Assembly (NCBI RefSeq): GCF_003601975.1
Contig: NZ_QZWZ01000032.1
Span: 1 to 64,000 of the forward strand
Direction: 5' to 3'
Source of the DNA: Mesorhizobium waimense
GTDB taxonomy: Bacteria; Pseudomonadota; Alphaproteobacteria; Rhizobiales; Rhizobiaceae
Length of the DNA: 64,000 nucleotides
Shown: in pieces, positions 6,885 to 15,407 of the stretch
Layout of the letters: each line of letters starts with the position of its first letter
Numbering within the stretch: position 1 is the first letter of the stretch
Translations under genes and position numbers: made by a program
The notes under the pieces: generated by a model
Seen by the model: the letters and a program-made list of their open reading frames with translations, nothing else
What the model was told of the DNA's origin: nothing
Databases searched by the model: none

Positions 6885-7958
6885 ATGGGACAATTGACAA
6901 CGGGATTTATTTTAGGGTTTTCAATGGCATGGCTCGCGGCTTGCGCTCCTAAGGAAGAAACTCGACAGAAAGATACGCGACACGTGGAGACGGTAGCTGT
7001 TCAAGCCGTACCGGTGTCAGAAACCATTTCGACGACCGGCGAGATCCGTGCCCGAATCCAGTCCGATCTTTCATTCCGCGTCAGTGGCCGCATCATCGCG
7101 CGCTTGGTGGATGTTGGTGATCGCGTCAAGGCCGGGCAGATTCTCGCGCGCCTCGATGCGCAAGAGCAGAAGGCTGACCTCCAGGTTGCACTTGCTAACC
7201 TCCAATCTGCGGAAGCGCAGCAAACGCAGGCCCGGCAGGCATTTGACAGACAGCAGAGCCTTTTTGCCGCAGGCGTGACCAAGCGGGCTGCTCTAGATGA
7301 CGCACGCGAAGCCCTTTTGACGACAAGGGCCACGGTTCAGTCGGCGCAGGCCCAGCTGGATACGGCCCGCGATACACTTGGCCAGACGGACCTCAAGGCG
7401 GATGCCAACGGAATCATTACCGCCCGCAATGCCGAAGTAGGTCAGGTGGCGCAGGCTGCCCAACTTGTTTTCACGCTCGCCCATGACGGTCCCCGAGATG
7501 CCGTGATCAATGCCGACGAGTCCGCTCTTATCGGGCGCGAGCTCGAAGACGTTGCCAAGGTCAGGCTCCTGTCGGGCAAAGACGAGTTTCGGGCCAAGGT
7601 CCGAGAGGTGTCGCCAACCATCGATACCACGACGGGGACGATCCGGGTGAAGCTCGCTCTCGAAGATGCGCCTGACGCTCCCCTGGGGAGCGCCGTGATT
7701 GCCACCGCGCGGTACAAGCCCGAGGCCGTCATCGAGTTGCCGTGGTCGGCCATGGCCTCCTATGCCGGGCGGACGGCCGTCTGGCTCGTCGATACGAAGA
7801 CGAGCGTCGTCTCCCTCCATCCCGTGGAGGTCGCGGCCTATACCAGTGGGCGCTTCTCCGTCCAATCTGGCTTGTCTATCGGGGACATTGTTGTTTCCAA
7901 CGGTACGAAATTCCTCAGCGACGGCGACGTCGTGTCTTACGAAAGAACCGCCCGATGA
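6885..7958 (+). CDS. RND efflux periplasmic adaptor subunit, first copy (lipoprotein)
   Basis: A 357-residue HlyD/MFP-family adaptor. The N-terminus has a lipoprotein signal with lipobox LAAC before CAPKEE, so it is probably anchored to the outer face of the inner membrane. The biotinyl-lipoyl-like motifs GRIIARLVDVGDRVKAGQILARLD and DLKADANGIITARNAEVGQVA flank a coiled hairpin rich in Ala and Gln (AEAQQTQARQAFDRQQSLF). It links the RND pump to an outer-membrane channel, which is not encoded nearby. Its stop overlaps the next start (ATGA). Two successive adaptor genes before one pump gene resemble the TriABC arrangement. Confidence 0.85.
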   Translation: MGQLTTGFILGFSMAWLAACAPKEETRQKDTRHVETVAVQAVPVSETISTTGEIRARIQSDLSFRVSGRIIARLVDVGDRVKAGQILARLDAQEQKADLQVALANLQSAEAQQTQARQAFDRQQSLFAAGVTKRAALDDAREALLTTRATVQSAQAQLDTARDTLGQTDLKADANGIITARNAEVGQVAQAAQLVFTLAHDGPRDAVINADESALIGRELEDVAKVRLLSGKDEFRAKVREVSPTIDTTTGTIRVKLALEDAPDAPLGSAVIATARYKPEAVIELPWSAMASYAGRTAVWLVDTKTSVVSLHPVEVAAYTSGRFSVQSGLSIGDIVVSNGTKFLSDGDVVSYERTAR

Positions 7959-9040
7959 AAATCGATCCTCGCCTGACCGCGCTTTTGGCGGCGGCCGCGT
8001 TGCTGTCCGCTTGCCAGAAGGAAGAGGACGCAGCATCGGTGCCCGCTCGCCCCGTCATCTTTCAGATAGCCGAACCATTCCCGCAGGCGGCATTCACTCT
8101 GCCCGGCACTGTCCAAGCCCGCATCGAGACCGAGTTTAGCTTCCGCATTTTGGGCCGCGTCATCGCCCGCAACGTCCAGGTAGGCGACCTTGTCAAGAAG
8201 GGCGACGCCCTGGCTGCCATCGATCCGGTGGCGCTCGAGCTCTCTGTCAAAAGCGCGCAGTCCGATCTCGCCAATAGCCAGGCGCACCTGGCCAACGCCC
8301 GAATCACCGAAGACCGGCAGAGAACTCTGCTCGAGAGACAGACCGGGGCGAAGGCCACCTTCGAAACTGCCGAGCAGGAGCGCAAGACCGCAGAAGCCGC
8401 GGTCGCCAAGGGCCGGGCAAATCTCGACAAGGCGAACGAACAGCTGAGCTATTCGCGCCTGCTCGCCGAGTTCGACGGCGTCGTCACCGCGACGACAGCC
8501 GAGGTGGGGCAAGTCGTCTCGCCGGGGCAGAGTGTCGCGACGGTCGCGCGACCGGAAGAGCGCGACGCGGTCGTCGATGTGCCCGAAGCCGCCGGTGACC
8601 AGTTGACGCCCGGCGCATCCTTCGACGTCGCCTTGCAACTTGATCCCCGCATTCACGCCAGGGGCGTGGTCCGCGAGATCACACCCGAAGCGGACGACGC
8701 GACGCGTACGCGACGCACCCGGTTGACGCTGATCGATCCGCCTGAAGCACTCAGGCTCGGCTCGGTCATAGTGGCCAGATCCATGGGGGAGGCCAAGACT
8801 TTGATCCGGCTGCCCTTGTCCGCGATTCGGACCGAGGGATCGAAGGCATTCGTTTGGATCGTCAACAACACGACCGGCAAAGTCACTTCCGGCCCGGTCA
8901 GGCTTGCCGAACAAACTGTTCCAGGTGGCCTCGTCACCGTGATCGACGGGATTAACCCTGGTGACAGAATCGTCACCGCTGGCGTCAACACGCTCGAAAA
9001 CGGCCAGGCCGTTCGCGTCGACCAGGAGACCATCAATTGA
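7955..9040 (+). CDS. RND efflux periplasmic adaptor subunit, second copy (lipoprotein)
   Basis: A 361-residue MFP-family adaptor starting MKIDPRLTALLAAAALLSAC, with lipobox LSAC and Cys at about residue 20. Lipoyl-like halves VIARNVQVGDLVKKGDALAAID and LAEFDGVVTATTAEVGQVV flank an alpha-hairpin (QSDLANSQAHLANARITEDRQ). It is clearly paralogous to the preceding gene but well diverged, so the pair is an old duplication with possibly distinct positions in an adaptor hexamer. The ATG at 7955 overlaps the upstream stop by 4 bases. The stop overlaps the TTG start of the pump gene. Confidence 0.85.
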   Translation: MKIDPRLTALLAAAALLSACQKEEDAASVPARPVIFQIAEPFPQAAFTLPGTVQARIETEFSFRILGRVIARNVQVGDLVKKGDALAAIDPVALELSVKSAQSDLANSQAHLANARITEDRQRTLLERQTGAKATFETAEQERKTAEAAVAKGRANLDKANEQLSYSRLLAEFDGVVTATTAEVGQVVSPGQSVATVARPEERDAVVDVPEAAGDQLTPGASFDVALQLDPRIHARGVVREITPEADDATRTRRTRLTLIDPPEALRLGSVIVARSMGEAKTLIRLPLSAIRTEGSKAFVWIVNNTTGKVTSGPVRLAEQTVPGGLVTVIDGINPGDRIVTAGVNTLENGQAVRVDQETIN

Positions 9041-12000
9041 AACCGTTCAACCTCTCAGACTGGGCACTCGATCACCGTTCACTCGTCTGGTATTTCATGA
9101 TCGTCTTCATCCTTGCAGGCACGTTTTCCTACTTCAACCTCGGTCGCGAAGAAGACCCTGCCTTTACCATCAAGACGATGATTATCAAAGCGCAGTGGCC
9201 GGGCGCGTCTGCGGAAGAAATGACCCGTCAGTTAACGGACAGGATCGAGAAGAAGCTGGAGGAGCTTGACGCGCTGGACTACACGCGAAGCGAGACGATC
9301 GCCGGCCAGACCACGGTCTACGTCGAATTGCTTCCGACCACCAAAGCAAGGGACGTGACGGGGAACTGGCTTCGCGTCCGCAACATGATCAACGACATCA
9401 AGGGCGAATTTCCCAGCGGCGTCGTCGGTCCGTTCTTCAATGACACCTTCGGCGACGTTTATGGCAACATCTATGCCTTCACATCCGACGGCCTGACGCA
9501 GCGCCAGCTTCGCGATCTGGTGGAAGACTCCAGGGCGAAGCTTCTAACGGTTCCGAATGCGGGCAAGATCGACATCATCGGGGCTCAGGATGAAGCCGTC
9601 TATCTTGAATTCTCGACGCGCAAGATCGCAGCGCTCGGCATCGACCGCCAGTCCGTCATCGAAACGCTTGAAGCCCAGAACGCTGTGGCGCAGTCCGGCT
9701 TCGTTGATGCAGGACCAGAGCGGATCGCGTTGCGCGTCAGTGGCCAATTTACGAGCGAAGAAAGCCTGAAAGCCATCAACCTCAGGGTCAACGATCGATT
9801 TTTCCCGCTGACCGACATCGCGACGATCAAGCGAGGTTATGTCGACCCGCCGGCCTCGCTCTTCCGCTTCAACGGACAACCCGCAATCGGCCTGGCAATT
9901 GGCATGACGGCGGGTGCCAATCTGACGAACTTCGGCAAGGCGCTGGACGAGGAGATGAAGCGCGTCGTGGCCGATCTTCCGATCGGCGTGAGTGTTGAAC
10001 GGGTTTCCGACCAGCCGGCCGTGGTGGAAGAAGCAGTGTCCGGCTTTACCAAGGCGCTGTTTGAGGCAATCGCTATCGTTTTGGCGATCAGCTTCATTAG
10101 CCTTGGGCTGCGCGCTGGGCTGGTGGTCGCGATCTCAATCCCGCTCGTACTGGCGATCACCTTCGTCGTCATGGAATATACGGGCATCTCTCTCCAGCGC
10201 ATTTCGCTCGGCGCTTTGATCATCGCGTTGGGGCTCCTCGTTGACGACGCCATGATCGCCGTCGAGATGATGGTGGCGCGCCTGGAGTCAGGCGACGAGC
10301 TGCGCAAAGCCGCCACCTATGTCTATACGTCGACTGCCTTTCCGATGCTGACAGGCACGCTTGTCACCGTCGCCGGTTTTATCCCGATCGGCCTCAACAG
10401 TAGCGCAGCGGGCGAATTCACCTTCACCCTGTTCGTCGTCATTGCCGTTTCGCTCGTGGTATCCTGGGTCGTGGCCGTCCTGTTCACGCCGTTGCTGGGC
10501 GTGGCGATCCTGCCCAAGACGATGAAGTCGCACCATGAGCGCAAGGGACGCGGCGCACGGGGATTTGCCTGGCTGCTGGGAGCTGCCATGCGCTGGCGCT
10601 GGGTTACGATCATCGCCACCATCGCTGTTTTCGGCCTCTCGCTGGGCGGTCTTGGCCTTGTGCAGCAGCAGTTCTTCCCGGCGTCCGACCGCGTCGAGTT
10701 AGTCGTCGACTGGAGTATGCCCCAAAACAGCACGATTACGGAAACGAACCGCCAGATGACGGATTTCGAACAAGAGAAACTCGTCGGCAATCCCGATATC
10801 GACCATTGGACCACACATGTCGGGGAGGGCGCGCCGCGTTTCATCCTGTCTTATGACGTGCAGACCCCGGCTGTCTGGTTCGGGCAGGTCGTCATCGTGG
10901 CCAAGGACCTGGAGGCAAGGGACAGGTTGCGCACAGACCTGCAGGCTTATGTTGCGAAGACCTTTCCCGGTACCGACGCTTTTGTCAAACTCCTGGATAT
11001 CGGCCCACCGGTGGGCAAGCCCGTCCAGTACCGCATCAGCGGCCCGGACATCCAGACGGTGCGTGAGCTGTCGCATCGCTTTGGAGCCATCGTCAACCGG
11101 CATCCTCTCATCGCCAACATGACCTATGACTGGAACGAGCCCTCGCGCGTCGTGAAGGTGGACGTGCTCCAGGACAAGGCTCGCCAGCTCGGCGTCTCTT
11201 CAGAGGATATCGCTAACGCACTCAACAGCATCGTCGAAGGGTCCTCGGCGACGCAGATCCGCGACAGCATCTACCTCATCGACGTGATCGGCAGGGCCCA
11301 AGACGCTGAGCGTGGCTCGATCGAGACGCTAAGAGACCTCCAGCTTCCGGGATCAAACGGCAAATCCGTACCGCTCTCCGCAGTCGCCAAGTTCCGCTAT
11401 GAGCTCGAACAGCCTATGATCGCGCGAAGGGATCGCATTCCTACGGTCACGGTGAAGGCCGCGGTCACCGGGCCGACACAGCCCGCGACGATCGTGGAAC
11501 AGCTCAAGCCCCAGGTCGAAAAGTTCACGAAAGCTCTTCCTGCGGGATACAAGGTCGAGATCGGCGGCTCGGTAGAATCGAGCGCCGACGCGCAGGGACC
11601 GATCGCCGCGGTCGCCCCGCTCATGCTGTTCGCCATGGCGACGATCCTGATGATCCAGCTCCAGAGCTTCAGCCGCCTGTTCCTGGTTTTCGCAGTCGCT
11701 CCGCTCGCGCTGATCGGCGTCGTGGCGGCACTCCTGCTCAGCAATGCGCCGATGGGCTTCGTAGCGATCCTCGGCGTGCTCGCACTGATCGGTATCCTGA
11801 TCCGCAACTCGGTCATCCTCGTCGTCCAGATCGAGAATCTGCAAAGCGAGGGCGTGCCGCCGTGGCGTGCGGTTGTCGAGGCCACGGAACACCGCATGCG
11901 GCCGATCTTGCTGACCGCCGCGGCCGCGACGCTCGCCCTCATCCCCATCTCCCGGGAAATTTTCTGGGGGCCCATGGCCTATGCCATGATGGGCGGGATT

Positions 12001-12108
12001 GTGGTCGGCACGGTGTTGACGCTTCTCTTTCTCCCGGCCCTATACGTGGCCTGGTTCCGGATACCACGAGAAGATCCGGATGCCCCGAAGCTGCACATGC
12101 TTGATTAG
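9037..12108 (+). CDS. RND-family efflux pump inner-membrane permease
   Basis: A 1023-residue AcrB/TriC-type transporter. The typical features are in order: a first transmembrane helix (SLVWYFMIVFILAGTFSYF), the two large periplasmic loops, the TM4 proton-relay Asp pair in LGLLVDDAMIAVEMM, and the second half with FVAILGVLALIGILIRNSV and a final helix near the C-terminus. It would export hydrophobic drugs or detergents using the proton gradient. The start is TTG at 9037, overlapping the adaptor stop (TTGA); no better start lies nearby. A strong terminator follows at 12112. Confidence 0.9.
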   Translation: MKPFNLSDWALDHRSLVWYFMIVFILAGTFSYFNLGREEDPAFTIKTMIIKAQWPGASAEEMTRQLTDRIEKKLEELDALDYTRSETIAGQTTVYVELLPTTKARDVTGNWLRVRNMINDIKGEFPSGVVGPFFNDTFGDVYGNIYAFTSDGLTQRQLRDLVEDSRAKLLTVPNAGKIDIIGAQDEAVYLEFSTRKIAALGIDRQSVIETLEAQNAVAQSGFVDAGPERIALRVSGQFTSEESLKAINLRVNDRFFPLTDIATIKRGYVDPPASLFRFNGQPAIGLAIGMTAGANLTNFGKALDEEMKRVVADLPIGVSVERVSDQPAVVEEAVSGFTKALFEAIAIVLAISFISLGLRAGLVVAISIPLVLAITFVVMEYTGISLQRISLGALIIALGLLVDDAMIAVEMMVARLESGDELRKAATYVYTSTAFPMLTGTLVTVAGFIPIGLNSSAAGEFTFTLFVVIAVSLVVSWVVAVLFTPLLGVAILPKTMKSHHERKGRGARGFAWLLGAAMRWRWVTIIATIAVFGLSLGGLGLVQQQFFPASDRVELVVDWSMPQNSTITETNRQMTDFEQEKLVGNPDIDHWTTHVGEGAPRFILSYDVQTPAVWFGQVVIVAKDLEARDRLRTDLQAYVAKTFPGTDAFVKLLDIGPPVGKPVQYRISGPDIQTVRELSHRFGAIVNRHPLIANMTYDWNEPSRVVKVDVLQDKARQLGVSSEDIANALNSIVEGSSATQIRDSIYLIDVIGRAQDAERGSIETLRDLQLPGSNGKSVPLSAVAKFRYELEQPMIARRDRIPTVTVKAAVTGPTQPATIVEQLKPQVEKFTKALPAGYKVEIGGSVESSADAQGPIAAVAPLMLFAMATILMIQLQSFSRLFLVFAVAPLALIGVVAALLLSNAPMGFVAILGVLALIGILIRNSVILVVQIENLQSEGVPPWRAVVEATEHRMRPILLTAAAATLALIPISREIFWGPMAYAMMGGIVVGTVLTLLFLPALYVAWFRIPREDPDAPKLHMLD

Positions 12109-12111
12109 CGA

Positions 12112-12138
12112 AAGGGCGCTTGCGAGCGCCCTTCTTTC
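12112..12138 (+). terminator. rho-independent terminator of the RND operon
   Basis: A perfect 9-bp stem, AAGGGCGCT (12112-12120) and AGCGCCCTT (12125-12133), closes a TGCG loop and is followed by CTTTC. It lies 3 bases after the pump stop codon. Confidence 0.8.
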
Positions 12139-12282
12139 TCCAGATTTACCCTAAGGCACGTCGGGGCACTCCCTCCTCTCGATCTACCCGTGCAGATCAC
12201 GGTACAGCCTTGTCATTCTTGCCGTCATGGTCAGCCTGATGGGATGCGCTTCTCGGCCAACATCCGCGGTGCTTGAGCCCGC

Positions 12283-12405
12283 GGCGATTTGACCGCTACT
12301 GCGCTGATCCGCTCAGGGCTCAGCGTGCTGATGGAGGGGCAGAAAGTGTCTTTCCAATACGGGCAGGGCAAGAACGGCCTGGAGGTTCGGAGCATTCGCC
12401 TGGTC
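12283..12405 (+). pseudogene. cold-shock-domain protein remnant
   Basis: The frame around 12289 reads DLTATALIRSGLSVLMEGQK and continues VSFQYGQGKNGLEVRSIRLV. This resembles the second half of CspA-type proteins (..V..SGL..L.EGQKVSF......G...A..I). No matching first half with the RNP motifs is seen upstream, and a stop interrupts the frame just before. The assignment rests on one short block. Confidence 0.35.
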
Positions 12406-12455
12406 CAGGCGGCGATAGATCGGCCTTGGCCGAAACTACCTTCATACAAAAGAAA

Positions 12456-12494
12456 AGCCCGCTGCCGGGAGGAGGTGGCAGCGGGCTCGATTTT
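12456..12494 (+). terminator. rho-independent terminator-like hairpin
   Basis: An 11-bp perfect stem, AGCCCGCTGCC (12456-12466) with GGCAGCGGGCT (12477-12487), is followed by CGATTTT. It could end the cold-shock remnant's transcript or act as a leader attenuator for the short frame at 12558. Confidence 0.6.
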
Positions 12495-12557
12495 CGAATA
12501 CGGCGCGGGAGGAGGTGCACCGCATTCAGTATCGGCATCCATCTGGGAGGAGAGTAG

Positions 12558-12734
12558 ATGGCCGACAGCAAGATGATACCGACGGGCCGCCGATATTGCA
12601 ATGCACAATTTCGTATCGCAAATGCGAAGGTGACGACAAGCTTGCCTGGCAACAAGCCCGATGGTTCCATCTGCCCCCAGGGCGCTAGCCAGGCCGATTT
12701 GGCGTGCGGCCTCGCCGCGGCCGCCGCCGCATGA
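12558..12734 (+). CDS. short hypothetical ORF (58 aa)
   Basis: An ATG preceded by GGGAGGAGAG, a strong ribosome site, opens a 58-codon frame (MADSKMIPTGRRYCNAQFRI, later CPQGASQADLACGL) ending in a run of alanines at TGA 12732-12734. I recognise no family. The strong Shine-Dalgarno is the only positive sign; the Ala tail and the decayed surroundings argue it may be the truncated start of a lost gene. The rest of 12735-12988 shows nothing I can name. Confidence 0.25.
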   Translation: MADSKMIPTGRRYCNAQFRIANAKVTTSLPGNKPDGSICPQGASQADLACGLAAAAAA

Positions 12735-12988
12735 AGCGGGTTGCTTGCCAAACCGATCCGAAAACCCGCGTAACCTGTTCGGCCGAGCCGAACCGCACCG
12801 ATCCGTTCGGCGGCATCGCGAAATATTATTTTCCCGAAGCTGCGGGTTCTTGGATCCGGTTGGATTCCCAATTCAACGGTATGGCGGGATTGCAGGCAAT
12901 CGCGCCTGACTGACGCGTTCCACATCAAGTCTGAGGTTTTCAGGCATCCTATGGCCTTCCACCTTTTTGTCCCCATCCTTGCCGGCGC

Positions 12989-13090
12989 GACGATCTCGAG
13001 CGGCTGCTGCGGCAGGTCGAGTTGCAGGCGACGGTGCGCTCACACCGGACCTTGCTGTGCGAGGACATCATGTCGCGCGATGTGACCAGG
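12989..13090 (+). pseudogene. HPP/CBS-domain protein fragment, linker segment
   Basis: The frame reads DDLERLLRQVELQATVRSHR, then TLLCEDIMSRDV. In HPP-family membrane proteins with C-terminal CBS domains, this is the linker that leads into the first CBS motif (C.DIMSRDV). The homology ends abruptly at about 13090. The matching downstream CBS part is found on the opposite strand at 13362-13690, indicating an inversion or rearranged debris. Confidence 0.45.
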
Positions 13091-13324
13091 CGCGGTATTT
13101 GCTGCTTGATTACAACATCCGGTCGCGACTCGACAATGGGCACGAGCGAGGCTCGCCGCGAACGGGATCGATATGGACGAAAGGGCCCTGTCATAGACCC
13201 TCCTGCACAATGTCCTCGGCCTCCGCGGACAAGCTGTATGTCGCCGGAAGCGGGCGGCGGGCAATGTCACCTAAACAAATATAGGCTCCGGGTCGAAACC
13301 CGGTCGAACATTGGACAGGCTTGC

Positions 13325-13350
13325 CGGGAAAGCTTCCCGAACATTTTTTT
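13325..13350 (+). terminator. terminator-like hairpin with T-run
   Basis: CGGGAA (13325-13330) and TTCCCG (13334-13339) form a short stem followed by AACA and seven T's. No intact gene ends just upstream, so it is probably a relic of an older transcription unit. Confidence 0.45.
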
Positions 13351-13361
13351 CGGGGTGGCGA

Positions 13362-13690
13362 CTATTGTAGCGCTGCCGCCAATGGCTTGTCTGCACCTTG
13401 CGGCTGGTCTGCAGCCCGCGCGGGCGCGGTTGCAGCCAGCAGGTCGGTCTGCGTGATCAGGCCGAGGATGCGCCTGTCGTCATCGACGATGATGGCGGCG
13501 TGGCTGCGACCGTCGGTGAGCACCGGCAGCAGGCTCATCGCGGGTGCGCTTGCCGAAGCGGTCGCCGCCGGCGACGTCACGCTTATTACAGCGTCCGCCG
13601 CTCGTGCCAGCTCCCTGAGCCCGCCCGGCGCCGACCAGCCTCGCTTCCAGATCGACGACCGGTAGCGGGGCGACCGTCAGATCGAACCAT
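13362..13690 (-). pseudogene. CBS-domain protein fragment (HPP-type), inverted and frameshifted
   Basis: On the minus strand the sequence reads APLPVVDLEARLVGAG, then in another frame GGLRELARAADAVISV, then MSLLPVLTDGRSHAAIIVDD and DRRILGLITQTDLLAA. This is a CBS pair tail as found in HPP-family proteins. A single-base frameshift lies near 13625. The N-terminal membrane part is absent, and the upstream CBS linker lies on the other strand at 12989-13090. Confidence 0.55.
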
Positions 13691-13788
13691 TGAGGATCGA
13701 AATGGCCACAGCACCACCGCCTAATGTCGCGATGCTCGGGATCTTCCCGGTCGGCCATGATGGCCAGGAAATTCTCAAAACGAGAGCC

Positions 13789-14145
13789 CGCGCCAGCTCA
13801 TGGGTTATCTTGGCCTCGTTCCCGGCGAACGATCGACCGGCGAGACAGTCAGACGTGGCGGCATCACCAAGGTGGGGAACGGCCGGGTTCGCCATATGCT
13901 GGTCAAGAGCGCATGGACGTACAGGCATCCTCCCAAGGTAGGCAAGATGAATCTGTACCGGCTGGAGCAAGCTCCACGGAAGGTGCGTGAGATCGCATGA
14001 AGGCCCCAAACACGGCTGGCCGCCTGCTATCGAATGTTGAGCGGACGAGGCAAGAGGACAACGGTGGTGTGCACAGCGATCGCCCGTGAACTGGCCGGCT
14101 TCATGTGGGCCGTTGCAAAGGAGGCCCAGGCGATCAGGTCATAGA
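13789..14145 (+). pseudogene. IS110-family transposase C-terminal remnant
   Basis: The frame reads MGYLGLVPGERSTGETVRRG, GITKVGNGRVRHMLVKSAWTYRHPP, the conserved C-terminal serine-containing region of IS110/IS116/IS902 transposases. After a stop near 13998 the family sequence resumes in another frame with RGKRTTVVCTAIARELAGFM. The N-terminal DEDD domain is absent. Bases 14146-14440 look like the non-coding flank of the same element and carry no gene. Confidence 0.7.
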
Positions 14146-14440
14146 CCTGGGACGGCTTTCATCTCGCGCATAGGCGGAGGCGGGACCCGGCAGGGGAAAT
14201 GCCCGTCAGACGCTTTGTGGCCGGCAACATAGCCGACGCCCGCAGTAAGATAGGAACAGCCCCGGACGCACAATCGGGAATGCGGTAGCCAACCCGCGCA
14301 TCAGAGCTTGATCACCGACGTCCTTCAGTTCCGCCTCCACCCATGCGCGATCATCAGAATGAGCAGCCGGTCCTCGGATCGGGCGACCTCCTGTGTTCCA
14401 AACCTTGACAGCGGACATCAGAGCGTCCAGCCGTGGCCGT

Positions 14441-14773
14441 TCAGCCGGCATGGTGGTTGAATGGCAGAAGCTGATCGAGATCGCGGTTGGGCCAGCCGAC
14501 GGCGATGCGCTGAAGGGTTTGGGCGAGCCAAGCGAACGGATCGACGCCATTCATTTTCGCGGTCTGCAAGAGTGTGGCGATCGCGGCCCATGTCTTCCCG
14601 CCACCGTCGCTGCCCGCGAACAATGCATTCTTTCTTGTAATTGTCTGGGGCCGGATGGCCCGCGCGACAGCGTTGGAGTCGATGTCGAGACGGCCATCGT
14701 TCAGGAAGCGTTCGAGCGCTTCATCGATTTCGTCGGGCTGACGAAAGCGAACAATGTTGATAGTCTCGTTCAT
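14441..14773 (-). pseudogene. chimeric IS256-start / IS66-end transposase remnant
   Basis: This 110-residue frame begins MNETINIVRFRQPDEID, which is the typical first line of a rhizobial IS256-family transposase. It then switches directly into ALERFLNDGRLDIDSNAVAR, RKNALFAGSDGGGKTWA and GVDPFAWL, the C-terminal segment of IS66 TnpC. The join is in frame. It looks like two nested or recombined elements and not a working enzyme: IS66 catalytic residues other than the last region are missing. Confidence 0.65.
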
Positions 14774-14811
14774 GGCGTATCGCTCTCTTTGAGAGGTTCT
14801 GGCAGGCTTCA

Positions 14812-15255
14812 TCACCCGCCTCGATACGCCGCTCTCAAACCCTCATCACCCAGTTTCCGCCATAGCTCCGGCCGCCGCTCCACCCTCGTCACCAGCCAAC
14901 TCCCGGTCGACCAGTGGCACGCGCTCATCGGCGACCCCAGCCGCAGCACCGACCGCAGGCTCGGCGAGGCGAACGGACCCTCCTGCCCGTTCTCCCGGTG
15001 CAAGGTCCCCCGGCTTGCGAGACGTCGTTTCACAATAGACGGCGCATGCGGTCCGGTACTCCGCTGCATCTCGCTTTCGCGCAGCGCGGCCGCGACCTCA
15101 ACCGGCATGCCGTGCTGGGGATCGGTTTCGTGTCTGGCCGGGTCCCAGAGGTGGTGCGCCACAAACTTCAGCGCCAGGCTTTCCGAGGCCGGCGACGGCA
15201 AAGAGGCACCGGTCGCGGCCGGCGCCCAAGCCTCAAGGGTTCTCTTCGAATTCAC
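14812..15255 (-). pseudogene. site-specific integrase N-terminal fragment
   Basis: The 147-residue frame contains ALKFVAHHLWDPARHETDP, GMPVEVAAALRESEM and GPHAPSIVKRRLASRGTLHR, which I recognise from the N-terminal SAM-like half of a family of rhizobial tyrosine recombinases. The C-terminal half with the R-H-R-Y catalytic residues is absent. After about LRSVLRL the sequence changes character and ends. It is a truncated relic of a second mobile element inside the island. Confidence 0.55.
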
Positions 15256-15266
15256 AGAACGCCTCC

Positions 15267-15296
15267 GTCAGGTCAAAGTCAGCTAGGCTGCGTATC
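15267..15296 (+). promoter_or_regulatory. putative tts box (TtsI-activated type III secretion promoter)
   Basis: GTCAG (15267-15271), nine bases, then AGCTA (15281-15285) reproduces the two best-conserved blocks and their spacing in rhizobial tts boxes (GTCAG..TT.TCG..AGCTA). It lies about 120 bp upstream of the effector gene on the same strand. The middle block is degenerate, so this is a candidate. Confidence 0.5.
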
Positions 15297-15407
15297 GTTG
15301 CTGCAGGGCCCGCACTCAATGAGCCTCTCAGGAGTGAGAATCGTTATGTATGGTCGAATTGGTGGCTCTCTGCGCAGACTTGCGAGCAGCCCATATTTTA
15401 TTTTCAA

